Source of the DNA: an uncultured Sutterella sp.
GTDB taxonomy: Bacteria > Pseudomonadota > Gammaproteobacteria > Burkholderiales > Burkholderiaceae_F
NCBI GenBank assembly: GCA_905198475.1
Contig: CAJKCQ010000078.1
Coordinates: 1-9,046 of the forward strand
DNA: 9,046 nucleotides
Direction of reading: 5' to 3'
Positions 1 through 5,764 of this stretch are shown here, piece after piece. Position 1 is the first letter of the stretch. Each line of letters starts with the position of its first letter. The position numbers and the translations under genes were made by a program. The notes beneath the pieces are model-generated. The model was not told the DNA's origin, searched no databases, and saw only the letters and a program-made list of their open reading frames with translations.

Positions 1-55
1 CTACCTCCTGCTCCCGGGACTTTCACCCGTTGGAATTCGCCCATGCCGGGCACAC
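1..55 (-). mobile_element. Group II intron, 5' end (partial, runs off left edge)
   Basis: Read on the minus strand, position 55 starts GTGTGCCCGGCATGGG and about ten bases later comes GGGTGAAAGTCCCG. GTGYG is the group II intron 5' splice-site consensus. From memory, the first 16 bases are the same as the start of the Oceanobacillus iheyensis class IIC intron, and the GGGTGARAGTCCCG hairpin is the domain I element that follows in that group. Two small helices are visible: GCCC/GGGC (39-42 with 48-51) and CGGG/CCCG (15-18 with 26-29). The rest of domain I, the reverse transcriptase/maturase gene and domains V-VI would lie left of base 1. The predicted exon-intron junction is between 56 and 55. 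Class C is favoured because the insertion follows a stem-loop, but class cannot be proven from 55 bases. Confidence 0.75.
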
Positions 56-62
56 GACGACG

Positions 63-93
63 ACGCCCCGTTCGCGGGCGGCGAAAGGGGCGT
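63..93 (-). terminator. Long stem-loop just upstream of the intron insertion point
   Basis: ACGCCCC (63-69) pairs with GGGGCGT (87-93). After one mismatch (70/86), TTCGC (71-75) pairs with GCGAA (81-85), leaving a 5-base loop. The stem therefore has 12 pairs in about 31 bases. It lies downstream of slyD on the minus strand, and its base is 7 bases from the intron 5' end. There is no U-run, because CGTCGTC follows instead. It is terminator-like in shape and position but not a canonical intrinsic terminator. Any original T-tract could have been separated from it by the intron. Confidence 0.5.
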
Positions 94-106
94 TCGGATC
101 GGAGAC

Positions 107-171
107 CGGCTCCTTGGCGGAGCCGCAGGCGCGTCGTTGTGCTCCGAGGCGGACCGGAGGAGATCCGCCTC
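107..171 (-). other. Two further stem-loops downstream of slyD
   Basis: CGGCTCC (107-113) pairs perfectly with GGAGCCG (119-125) around a 5-base loop. GAGGCGGA (146-153) pairs perfectly with TCCGCCTC (164-171) around a 10-base loop. Neither is followed by a T-run on either strand. With the 63-93 hairpin they fill most of the 142 bases between the slyD stop and the intron. They could aid 3' end formation or mRNA stability. No convincing gene is seen here. Confidence 0.45.
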
Positions 172-197
172 AAGCCTCCGGCGGGTAGGCGTCGGAC

Positions 198-830
198 TCA
201 GCGAACGATGCGCGGGGGTTTGGCGAGGCGCGCCATCGAGGAGTCGTCGGGCTCCGTCGAGGCGCCTTCGCCGAAGTCGTCGTAGGGCGTGTCGTCCTCG
301 TCCTCTTCGGAAACGATCTTGTCGGCGATCTTGAGGAAGGGCGGCACGATCGACTCGGTGCCGTCGTCCTCCATCGCCTCGAGCTCCGCTTCGGTGGGCT
401 CGTGGACGTCGAGGATCTTCACGGCGAACTGCAGCCCCACGCCCGCGAGCGGGTGGTTGGCTTCGAGCACCACCATGCCGTCGGCGAGGTCGGTGACGCG
501 CCAGACGCGGCCGTCGGGCGCTTCACCCGGGACCTCGTCCACGACGGCGCCGGGCTCGAGGTTCTCCGGGTGCGCGAAGTTCTCGACGGGGATGCACTTG
601 ATCGCGTCGGCGTCGTATTCGCCGAAGGCGTCTTCAGGCTCGAGGTGGATCGTGAACCCTTCGCCTGCGAAGTGCCCTTCCAGGGCCGCCTCGAGCTTCG
701 GGAAGATGTCGCCCGAACCGTGGAGATAGACCATCCCTTCGGGCGGGGTTTCGTCAATCGTCTTCCCCGTCATGTCGGCCATCAGGACCGAGAGGGTGAC
801 GAGCATGCCTTTGCGGACGGCGTCGGCCAT
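198..830 (-). CDS. slyD: SlyD-like FKBP-type peptidyl-prolyl cis-trans isomerase
   Basis: This 210-residue cytoplasmic prolyl isomerase/chaperone should catalyse proline cis-trans isomerisation and assist folding. It follows the SlyD pattern: an N-terminal FKBP strand (LVTLSVLMADMTGKTIDETP, 10-29), YLHGSGDIFPKLEAALEGH (35-53), the DAFGEYD turn (67-73), then the insert-in-flap region (about 74-125) and the closing ANHPLAGVGLQFAVKILDV (124-142). E. coli SlyD has the matching YLHGHG, ALEGH, DAYGQYD and GNHMLAG stretches. The start at 830 is set by GGAG seven bases upstream. The tail (about 150-210) is acidic (EEDEDD, 175-180) and lacks the His/Cys-rich metal-binding tail of E. coli SlyD, so nickel delivery is doubtful. 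It lies 92 bases after the RhtB-type exporter and could be transcribed with it or alone. The family assignment is secure; equivalence to E. coli slyD is less so. Confidence 0.88.
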   Translation of the reverse strand: MADAVRKGMLVTLSVLMADMTGKTIDETPPEGMVYLHGSGDIFPKLEAALEGHFAGEGFTIHLEPEDAFGEYDADAIKCIPVENFAHPENLEPGAVVDEVPGEAPDGRVWRVTDLADGMVVLEANHPLAGVGLQFAVKILDVHEPTEAELEAMEDDGTESIVPPFLKIADKIVSEEDEDDTPYDDFGEGASTEPDDSSMARLAKPPRIVR

Positions 831-863
831 GGGTGTGTTCTCCAATGTTTGTTGTTTTCCCTG

Positions 864-907
864 AGAGCGCAATGGTACGCGCTCTTCCTCCGGGCGGGAA
901 ACGCCCG
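864..907 (-). other. Two stem-loops between exporter gene and slyD
   Basis: CGGGCG (891-896) pairs with CGCCCG (902-907), 16 bases past the exporter stop. AGAGCGC (864-870) pairs with GCGCTCT (879-885). Neither has a T-tract on the minus strand, so these are at best weak or Rho-assisted termination or processing structures between exporter and slyD. No good sigma-70 promoter for slyD could be picked out in the gap. Confidence 0.35.
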
Positions 908-922
908 AAGTGCGCCCTGCGC

Positions 923-1585
923 TCAGTTGCGCGCCGTGGCGAGCTTCAGCCCGAAGAGAATGAGGATCGCGCCCATCGTGCGGTTCAGCCACCGCTGGAA
1001 CACGGGCGCGCCGAAGACCGGGCGGATGCGGTCCATCATGAGGACCAGGGCGGAGAGCCATCCGAACCCCATCAGCCCCCAGGTGACGCCCATGAGGACC
1101 AACTGCGGGCCCGCGGGGTGCGAGGCGTCAAGGAACTGCGGGAAGAACGTGAGGACGAAGATCACGACCTTGGGGTTCAGAACATTGCAGAAGAAGCCGC
1201 TCCGGAAGGCGGAGGCGACGGTCTCCCCGCCCGAGCGCTTCAGGGCCTCGGCAGCGTTCGCAACGGGCGCGCCCGCTTCATGGGCCGCACCCGCACGACG
1301 GGAGGCGAGGAGCGACTTGACGCCGAGGTAGAAGAGGTACGCCGCACCCGCCCACTTGAGGATCGAGAAGAGCTCCGCCGATCCGGCGATCACGGCCGAA
1401 ATGCCGAGCACGGCGGCGAGCGTGTGGACGGCAAGCCCGCAGTTGATCCCGAGCGCGCAGGCGAGCGCCTGCCGGCGGCCCGAAAGGAGCGCCGTCTTCA
1501 CGGTGAGCGCGAAGTCGGGGCCGGGCATCAGCGTGATCACGAGGACCGCGGGAAGAAAGAGCAGATAGTTGGCGAGCGGCATCAT
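923..1585 (-). CDS. RhtB/LysE-family amino-acid exporter
   Basis: This 220-residue inner-membrane protein belongs to the LysE/RhtB translocator family, which exports amino acids such as threonine, homoserine or lysine. Family marks are the PGPDF motif after the first membrane helix (21-25), the helix containing GAAYLFYLGVKSL (80-92), and NVLNPKV at the start of the helix near 134-140. Hydrophobicity fits about six membrane helices with a polar loop at 94-122, and the length is typical. Two adjacent ATGs (1585 and 1582) are possible. The first is chosen, with AAGGAGG about ten bases upstream, which is slightly long but strong. The gene lies 62 bases after the DUF805 gene on the same strand. 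The substrate cannot be told from sequence. Confidence 0.88.
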   Translation of the reverse strand: MMPLANYLLFLPAVLVITLMPGPDFALTVKTALLSGRRQALACALGINCGLAVHTLAAVLGISAVIAGSAELFSILKWAGAAYLFYLGVKSLLASRRAGAAHEAGAPVANAAEALKRSGGETVASAFRSGFFCNVLNPKVVIFVLTFFPQFLDASHPAGPQLVLMGVTWGLMGFGWLSALVLMMDRIRPVFGAPVFQRWLNRTMGAILILFGLKLATARN

Positions 1586-1647
1586 GGCGGATGAACCTCC
1601 TTGGCGGAAGCAGCGCAGCTGCTGGAAAAGAGCGCCGCGCAGACCGC

Positions 1648-2112
1648 CTATTCTGCCGCGGATTCGGACCAGAGGCGGCGCGCCTCGGGGTCTCCTGGGA
1701 GGAAGAGCAACAGCACGCCCAGAGCGACGTTCGTGAAGGGCACGCCCATCAAGAGCGCCCATGCGCCCGACCACCCAAGATCGTGGCAGCGCCGCGCGGC
1801 GAGGACCATGAGCGCCACGGACCAGAGCCCGGCGGCCCAGGCGTAGATCCGTGCGATCACGACGAGCGCCGCGTCGGAGATCCACTGCGCGTCCGCAATC
1901 GGATCCATCAGAAGCCATGCGGCCGCGCCCGCAGCGGCCCAGAGCGCGAGGCCGCGCAGGAACCCGAGCCGGCCGGTGCGCACCTGCGGGTTGAAAAGGA
2001 GGAGAAAGACGCGCCCCACCAGAGCGAGCGTCTGCACGGGGAGCGATTCGCCGCCCTCAAGAGACGGCGAAGGGCCCGTGGGGCCCTTCTCAAAAAACGG
2101 TGCGCTCTGCAT
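1648..2112 (-). CDS. DUF805 family inner-membrane protein
   Basis: This 154-residue membrane protein of unknown function has the DUF805 hallmarks: a GRLGFLRG-type start of the first helix (about 47-54), and the conserved charged motif RRCHDLGWSG (107-116; usually RRLHDxGxSG) followed by a hydrophobic helix ending in LFLPGDP (136-142). Four membrane segments are likely (about 28-40, 53-69, 79-105, 117-138). The soluble 25-residue N-terminus is longer than usual. The ATG at 2112 is preceded by GGAG at 5 bases and lies 17 bases after the previous stop, so co-transcription with the SHOCT gene is likely. A strong hairpin sits in the first codons (2069-2089). The protein ends SESAAE before a TAG stop. 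Confidence 0.8.
   Translation of the reverse strand: MQSAPFFEKGPTGPSPSLEGGESLPVQTLALVGRVFLLLFNPQVRTGRLGFLRGLALWAAAGAAAWLLMDPIADAQWISDAALVVIARIYAWAAGLWSVALMVLAARRCHDLGWSGAWALLMGVPFTNVALGVLLLFLPGDPEARRLWSESAAE
2069..2089. other. 9-bp perfect hairpin inside the start of the DUF805 gene
   Basis: GAAGGGCCC (2069-2077) and GGGCCCTTC (2081-2089) form a perfect 9-bp stem with a 3-base loop. It lies about 23 bases into the coding sequence. On the minus strand a T6 run lies before the stem, not after it, so it is not an intrinsic terminator in the direction of the gene. It may lower translation initiation or ribosome speed. Confidence 0.5.
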
Positions 2113-2129
2113 GGCGGCTCCGGCAAGCC

Positions 2130-2471
2130 TCAGAGGATGAGGATGCGCCGCTTCCAGACTTCGAACTCGGCCGGCGTGACGACGCCCTTCTTCTCGAGCT
2201 TCCGGATCTTTTCGATCGACTGCGCCTTCACCTGGGTCTGGAGCGCGACGGGCATCTGCGGGATGTCGATCGCGGCCTGCCGGTAGATGAGCCCCGCGGT
2301 CGAAGTGTCGGCGAGCGGGTTGAAGCCCGCCTTCACGTCCGCTTCGGGCACGGACGTGTCGGCGGGGACGGCGGGAGGCGCCTGAGTCGTCTTCCCCGCG
2401 CGCGCGGCCGCGAGCTCGGCCTCCGTGTGGAGGCCGAAGACGTTCAGGACCTTGGTGAGAAGCGATGCCAT
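2130..2471 (-). CDS. Small protein with C-terminal SHOCT-like domain
   Basis: This 113-residue protein lacks a signal peptide or clear membrane helix. The last 29 residues (SIEKIRKLEKKGVVTPAEFEVWKRRI..., from 85) follow the SHOCT pattern: a short helix, a G-[IV]-[IV]-T turn, then an EFExxKxxLL-like helix. SHOCT domains usually close otherwise variable proteins and are thought to mediate oligomerisation. The middle (29-60) is Pro/Ala-rich and probably disordered; the first 20 residues could form an amphipathic helix. The start at 2471 has no convincing Shine-Dalgarno sequence, and translation may be coupled to bamC, which ends 35 bases upstream. The specific function is unknown. Its place directly after bamC suggests, but does not show, an envelope-related role. 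Confidence 0.72.
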   Translation of the reverse strand: MASLLTKVLNVFGLHTEAELAAARAGKTTQAPPAVPADTSVPEADVKAGFNPLADTSTAGLIYRQAAIDIPQMPVALQTQVKAQSIEKIRKLEKKGVVTPAEFEVWKRRILIL

Positions 2472-2499
2472 TGCTGCGGGACCCGTCTCAGCTCAAAGC

Positions 2500-2516
2500 G
2501 CTCCGCTCAGCGGAGC
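2500..2516 (-). other. Stem-loop with the bamC stop codon in its loop
   Basis: GCTCCGC (2500-2506) and GCGGAGC (2510-2516) are perfect inverted repeats, and the three-base loop is exactly the bamC TGA stop (2507-2509). No T-run follows on the minus strand, so it is probably not a strong terminator. It could modulate passage of ribosomes or polymerase into the downstream SHOCT gene. Confidence 0.45.
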
Positions 2517-3679
2517 TGTTCGGCCAAGAGGTTGAGGATGTTGGGCGCGACGCCGGTCTTGTCTTCGCCGCCGTCGGCACCCTGGACGGTGATGCGCGTC
2601 GCGGCGCCTTCGTCGCCCAAGTGGATGCGGTAGTTGGGCGCTTCAACGGCCACGTCGGAGCTGAAGATGTTCGTGAAGAAGCCGCGCTTGTCCTTCTGCG
2701 CCTGCTCGTAGGCAGGGTCGAGGTAGCGCACGAGGTACCAGCCGGCCGTGCGGTCGCGGTCCACCTGCTCGAAGCCCATGCGGTCGAGCACGAGGCCCAC
2801 GCGCCGCCAGGCGTGGTCGAAGCTCTCGTTGAGGACGACCGCGGCGGGCTTGCCGGCAGCGTCGTTGACGATGTTCGTCTTCGAGGCGACGGGCTCCTGC
2901 TTGAGCTGCGCGGAGATCTCCTCCTTGGCGGCCGCTTCAGCCTGAGCGGAGGCGTTGGGATTGAATTCGGCTTCGATGCGCAGCGCCAGGCGCTGGAGCA
3001 TCTCGGCCTCCATCACCGGGTCCGTGGGGCCGGGCTGCCAGACGGTGCTTTCCTTCTGGGCGCCGGTGACGACCTCGACCATCGAGCGGTGCGAGACGTA
3101 GATGTCGGTCGTGCCGTCGTCGTTGCGCTCAAGGCGCGTGCGGTACTGGTCCTGCTCGCCCGTGGAGTACGCGAAGTCGATCACCTTGCCGATCGTGCGG
3201 CGGATGATGTCCTGCGGGAGCTTCGCCTTGTTCTCGGCCCACTCCGTCTCCATGTAGCCCGTCTTCGGGTTCTGCTCGCGCACGACGAGGCCCACGGAGG
3301 GCCAGAAGTCCTGCACCACAGGCCAGAGCTGTTCGGGCGCGGCGTTCACGCGCAGCCACCGGTCGGCGCCGTCCTTCATCACCTTCGCCTTCACCGTGAG
3401 CGGCACGATCTTGGCGGCCGTGAGGGCGTCGGCGTCCCGCGAGGCGGCGGCGCGCTCGGCTTCGGCGTTGGCGCTCACGACGCCCGGACGGGCGGGGACC
3501 TGGAAGCGGTCGTCGGACTTCACCGGCGTCAGGTCGGGCGGAACTTCGAGATTCGCGCGCGAGTTGGAGGACTCGTACTGAACCTTGTCGTCCGTGAAGT
3601 CAATGCCGAGGAAGGTGCAGCCCGAGAGGGAGGCAATCGCCGCAGCAGCGGCGGCGAGGCGGAACGCGCGCAGGGACAT
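2507..3679 (-). CDS. bamC: Outer membrane assembly lipoprotein BamC (NlpB)
   Basis: BamC is a lipoprotein subunit of the BAM complex that folds beta-barrel proteins into the outer membrane. This copy has 390 residues (E. coli about 344). It starts with Arg-containing MSLRAFRLA, an Ala-rich hydrophobic stretch and lipobox LSGC (18-21). Thr at +2 fits outer-membrane sorting. The segment 27-62 resembles the conserved unstructured region of BamC that binds BamD (DDKVQYE, LEVPPDLT, DRFQVP). Two helix-grip domains follow, about 105-235 (WLRVNAAPEQLWPVVQDFW) and 278-389 (VVLNESFDHAWRRVGLVLDRMGFEQ), joined by an Ala/Lys/Glu linker (240-265). The start is set by the signal peptide; the Shine-Dalgarno (AGGA) is weak and distant. 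dapA, the usual upstream neighbour, is absent. It is the first gene of a leftward cluster. Confidence 0.9.
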   Translation of the reverse strand: MSLRAFRLAAAAAAIASLSGCTFLGIDFTDDKVQYESSNSRANLEVPPDLTPVKSDDRFQVPARPGVVSANAEAERAAASRDADALTAAKIVPLTVKAKVMKDGADRWLRVNAAPEQLWPVVQDFWPSVGLVVREQNPKTGYMETEWAENKAKLPQDIIRRTIGKVIDFAYSTGEQDQYRTRLERNDDGTTDIYVSHRSMVEVVTGAQKESTVWQPGPTDPVMEAEMLQRLALRIEAEFNPNASAQAEAAAKEEISAQLKQEPVASKTNIVNDAAGKPAAVVLNESFDHAWRRVGLVLDRMGFEQVDRDRTAGWYLVRYLDPAYEQAQKDKRGFFTNIFSSDVAVEAPNYRIHLGDEGAATRITVQGADGGEDKTGVAPNILNLLAEQLR

Positions 3680-3767
3680 TCTGGTAATGATTCCTAATTT
3701 GTTTCGTTCTCCCCATCCGTCCGGAGCGCCGATGCACCCCGCGGAGGGACGGTTCAACAGTCGAAAA

Positions 3768-3776
3768 ATTCTAGCA
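3768..3776 (-). promoter_or_regulatory. Extended -10 promoter candidate for bamC
   Basis: On the minus strand TGCTAGAAT reads as TGn plus a -10 box matching TATAAT at 5 of 6 positions. It lies in an unusually AT-rich patch of the 151-base gap between the methyltransferase stop and bamC. No good -35 box is found at 16-18 bases, as is usual for extended -10 promoters. Transcription would start near 3761, leaving a leader of about 80 bases before the ATG at 3679. Confidence 0.4.
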
Positions 3777-3809
3777 AAGGGCGCCCGGGAGTTGGTGCGG
3801 CCTCCGGAC

Positions 3810-3829
3810 GCCGTACGGTTTGTTACGGC
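3810..3829 (-). other. Short stem-loop after the methyltransferase gene
   Basis: GCCGTA (3810-3815) pairs with TACGGC (3824-3829) around an 8-base loop, directly behind the methyltransferase stop at 3831. It has no T-run, so it is only a weak candidate for 3' end formation. Confidence 0.3.
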
Positions 3830-3830
3830 T

Positions 3831-4406
3831 TCAGCGGGCGCCGAGCGGGAGCGCGAGCATCTCCGCGTCGCCAGGCTTCATCCAGACGATGCGCTCAACA
3901 CCGTAGTCCTGGGTGTTGAGGCCCTCCTCATAGGCGCAGATCCGCGCTCCTTCGGGCGCGAGGCGCAGAAGCTCCCCGGGGAGAAGGTAGTGCTCAGGGC
4001 GCTTCGGGCGCCCCCAGATGCGCTTATTCACTTCGGTGAAGGTCTCCATGATGAAGAGGCCTCCCGGCGCGAGCGACTTCCAGTAGTCGGGGAAGTGCGC
4101 GCGGTGGAGGTAGTTCGTCACCACGATCGCGTCGAAGGCCGCTTCGCCGTAGGGCCAGGGCTCGTTTTCGAGGTCCCGGCACTCGACCGTGAGGCCCGGG
4201 GCGCCGACCAAGGGCTCCACGTGGGAGACGTCGATGTCCACGGCCGTCACCTCAAAGCCCTTCATCAGGAAAAGGCTCGTGTGCCGCCCCTCGCCGCAGG
4301 CGAGGTCGAGCACCCGCGCCCGGTGCGGGAGCGCGTCGATGAAGCGCATCACCCAGGCCGAGGGAAGCTGCATGCAGTTCCCGTTGGGATTCTTGCAGAC
4401 CGCCAT
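3831..4406 (-). CDS. Class I SAM-dependent methyltransferase
   Basis: This 191-residue soluble protein has a Rossmann-type SAM fold. Motif I is VLDLACGEGRH (32-42) with the GxG loop at 38-40. The acidic residue binding the ribose is probably D57 (VTAVDID, 53-59). DAIVVTNYLHR (about 104-114) corresponds to motif IV, and LAPGGLFIMETF (about 123-134) to the region after it. The general look is that of small TehB/UbiE-like methyltransferases; the substrate is unknown. N-terminal Cys4 and Cys11 flank the segment KNPNGN. The start at 4406 has a strong AGGAGG four bases upstream, located in the 14-base gap after the M50 protease gene. The two genes are very likely one transcript. The upstream in-frame extension would overlap the protease gene and is rejected. 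Confidence 0.85.
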   Translation of the reverse strand: MAVCKNPNGNCMQLPSAWVMRFIDALPHRARVLDLACGEGRHTSLFLMKGFEVTAVDIDVSHVEPLVGAPGLTVECRDLENEPWPYGEAAFDAIVVTNYLHRAHFPDYWKSLAPGGLFIMETFTEVNKRIWGRPKRPEHYLLPGELLRLAPEGARICAYEEGLNTQDYGVERIVWMKPGDAEMLALPLGAR

Positions 4407-4420
4407 GGCGCCTCCTGCGC

Positions 4421-5077
4421 TCAGAGCACGAGGTTCACGAGCCACTGCCCGAACATCAGGAAGGGGCGCACGAAGAAGGTGAGGCCCCCGCCCACCATGA
4501 GGACGAGGAGGATCATCATGCCGTAGGGCTCGATCCGGTCGAACGCCTCGCCCGCACGGCCCGGCAGCAGCCCCCGCACGATCCGCCCGCCGTCGAGGGG
4601 CGGAATCGGAATCAGGTTGAAGGCCATCAGCATCAGGTTCACGGAGATGCCCGCCGAGCAGACCGAGAGCACGAACTTGTCGTAGATCCCGAAGGAGACG
4701 AGGAGTTTGAGAAGGAACGCCCAGACGATCATCTGCAGCGCGTTCGAAGCGGGCCCCGCCACCGCGGTGATCATCATCCCGCGCATGGGGTTCCTGAAGT
4801 ACCCCGGATTGATCGGCACGGGCTTGGCCCACCCGAAGAGAAGTCCGCCCCCGCCCGTCAAGGCCGACATCAGCAGGAGCGCCCCCGGCACCGCGATCGT
4901 TCCCACCGGGTCGATGTGCGGGATGGGGTTGAGCGACACGCGCCCGAGCCGTGTCGCCGTCGGGTCGCCGAGGCGCGCCGCCGCCCAGCCGTGGGCGGAT
5001 TCGTGCAGCGTGATCGCGAAGATCAGGGGGATCGCATAGACGCAGACGACCTGAATCGCGTGGTAGAGACTGTCCAT
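4421..5077 (-). CDS. Site-2 protease family (M50) membrane zinc metalloprotease
   Basis: This 218-residue integral membrane protein belongs to peptidase family M50, in the compact branch without PDZ domain (unlike RseP). The zinc motif HESAH (25-29) lies in the first helix, and the second metal-ligand motif NLIPIPPLDGGRI (154-166, Asp162) lies in a later one. GWAKPVPIN (82-90) and AGPASN (107-112) are also family signatures. About five to six membrane segments are visible. The start at 5077 is chosen because family members begin just before this helix, although no Shine-Dalgarno sequence is seen. An in-frame ATG at 5161 would add 28 Arg/Pro/Ser-rich residues. The substrate is unknown; intramembrane cleavage of anti-sigma factors is known only for relatives. 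It is followed by the methyltransferase. Confidence 0.87.
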   Translation of the reverse strand: MDSLYHAIQVVCVYAIPLIFAITLHESAHGWAAARLGDPTATRLGRVSLNPIPHIDPVGTIAVPGALLLMSALTGGGGLLFGWAKPVPINPGYFRNPMRGMMITAVAGPASNALQMIVWAFLLKLLVSFGIYDKFVLSVCSAGISVNLMLMAFNLIPIPPLDGGRIVRGLLPGRAGEAFDRIEPYGMMILLVLMVGGGLTFFVRPFLMFGQWLVNLVL

Positions 5078-5166
5078 ATTCTTGGGGGAGCTTGGGGCGC
5101 GGACCGCCGGAACCCGTCCGGAGGCACGCCGCCGCGGGGAAGGTTGTTGAAAGAGGCTCATCTTAA

Positions 5167-5689
5167 TGCACCGCTCCCGAGGACTTCCTGAGGACTCCTG
5201 AAGTCGAAGAAGGACGTGCCCACGTCCACAAGCTCCGGCACGATCACGGACTGGATGCTCGACCAGATGTTCGCCGCCGAGGCCGTTCCGGCCGGAGCGC
5301 TCGAAGGAAGTTGGAGTGCCGCAGATTCCGATCCGCCTGCAGCTCCTCAATTCCGGCAAGCTCGAGACCGCGCTCTTCTACGAGCCGCTGCTCACTCTGA
5401 TCGAACAGAAGGGCGGCCGCGTCGTCTGGGACGACAGAAAGCTCAACGAACCGCTCTCGATGACGACGCCGCGCCCGAGAAGTACCTGCCGCTCGCCCTT
5501 GAAGAAGCGCCTCGTCCCGGACGCCGTGGCGAAGGACTACCGGCTCCCGAAGTTTGGCCGCCGCCCGACCGCTGACGGCCTCCCCGCACTCCCCACACCG
5601 AGGCGGAGGTCTCCCATGCGGCACAATGGCTCGTCCGCCGCGGCATCCTCAAGAGCGTCCCCGACATCTCGGGCGTCGTCTGCAGGTAG
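5167..5689 (+). pseudogene. Degraded NitT/TauT-type ABC substrate-binding protein gene
   Basis: Pieces of one periplasmic binding protein appear in order but in changing frames. A tentative first piece is EDFLRTPE (5179-5202). Then come KSKKDVPTSTSSGTITDWM (5201 to about 5308), VPQIPIRLQLLNSGKLETAL through RKLNEPLS (about 5310-5459), PEKYLPLALEE (about 5462-5508), RLVPDAVAKDYRLPKFG through LPALPT (about 5502-5597), and EAEVSHAAQWLVRRGILKSV ending in VVCR and TAG (about 5598-5689). The frame changes near 5200, 5309, 5460, 5505 and 5598. The signal peptide and roughly the first hundred residues are missing. The jump from LNEPLS to PEKYLP suggests an internal deletion. Content such as GKLETALFYEPLLT is typical of SsuA/TauA-like proteins. 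It precedes the intact ATPase and permease by 75 bases, so it is the lost binding subunit of that importer. Several sequencing errors are possible but less likely. Confidence 0.75.
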
Positions 5690-5764
5690 TCTTTGAGCGA
5701 CGCATTCCGGACCACGACACGTCAACTACCCCGGCCTGAACGCAGGGGTCTCCTGAGTTTTTTG

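Noticed and set aside
56..171. Integron attC site as the intron target
   Set aside because: No GTTRRRY core site and no array of cassettes are visible. The position after slyD fits a gene-end hairpin better.
402..1331. Long plus-strand open frame of about 309 codons across slyD and the exporter gene
   Set aside because: It is a shadow frame of two well-supported minus-strand genes, is rich in Arg, and matches no family.
2085..2105. T6 run followed by a strong hairpin in the DUF805 gene as a programmed frameshift site
   Set aside because: The zero-frame codons (CCG TTT TTT GAG) do not fit the X XXY YYZ heptamer, and the -1 frame encodes nothing recognisable.
2465..3697. Plus-strand open frame of about 410 codons opposite bamC
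   Set aside because: It is antisense to bamC, whose lipobox and domain motifs are clear. GC-rich codon bias keeps the opposite strand free of stops.
4407..4832. Upstream extension of the methyltransferase frame to 4832
   Set aside because: It would overlap the M50 protease gene, has no methyltransferase content, and a strong ribosome site marks the start at 4406.
5078..5161. N-terminal extension of the M50 protease from ATG 5161
   Set aside because: The added 28 residues are Arg/Pro/Ser-rich and unlike other M50 N-termini, and the candidate ribosome site is 12 bases away. Kept only as an alternative.
5743..5763. Possible attenuator (CAGGG/TCCTG hairpin plus T6) before the ATPase gene
   Set aside because: The stem has only five pairs with one wobble and a 3-base loop, too weak to call a terminator.
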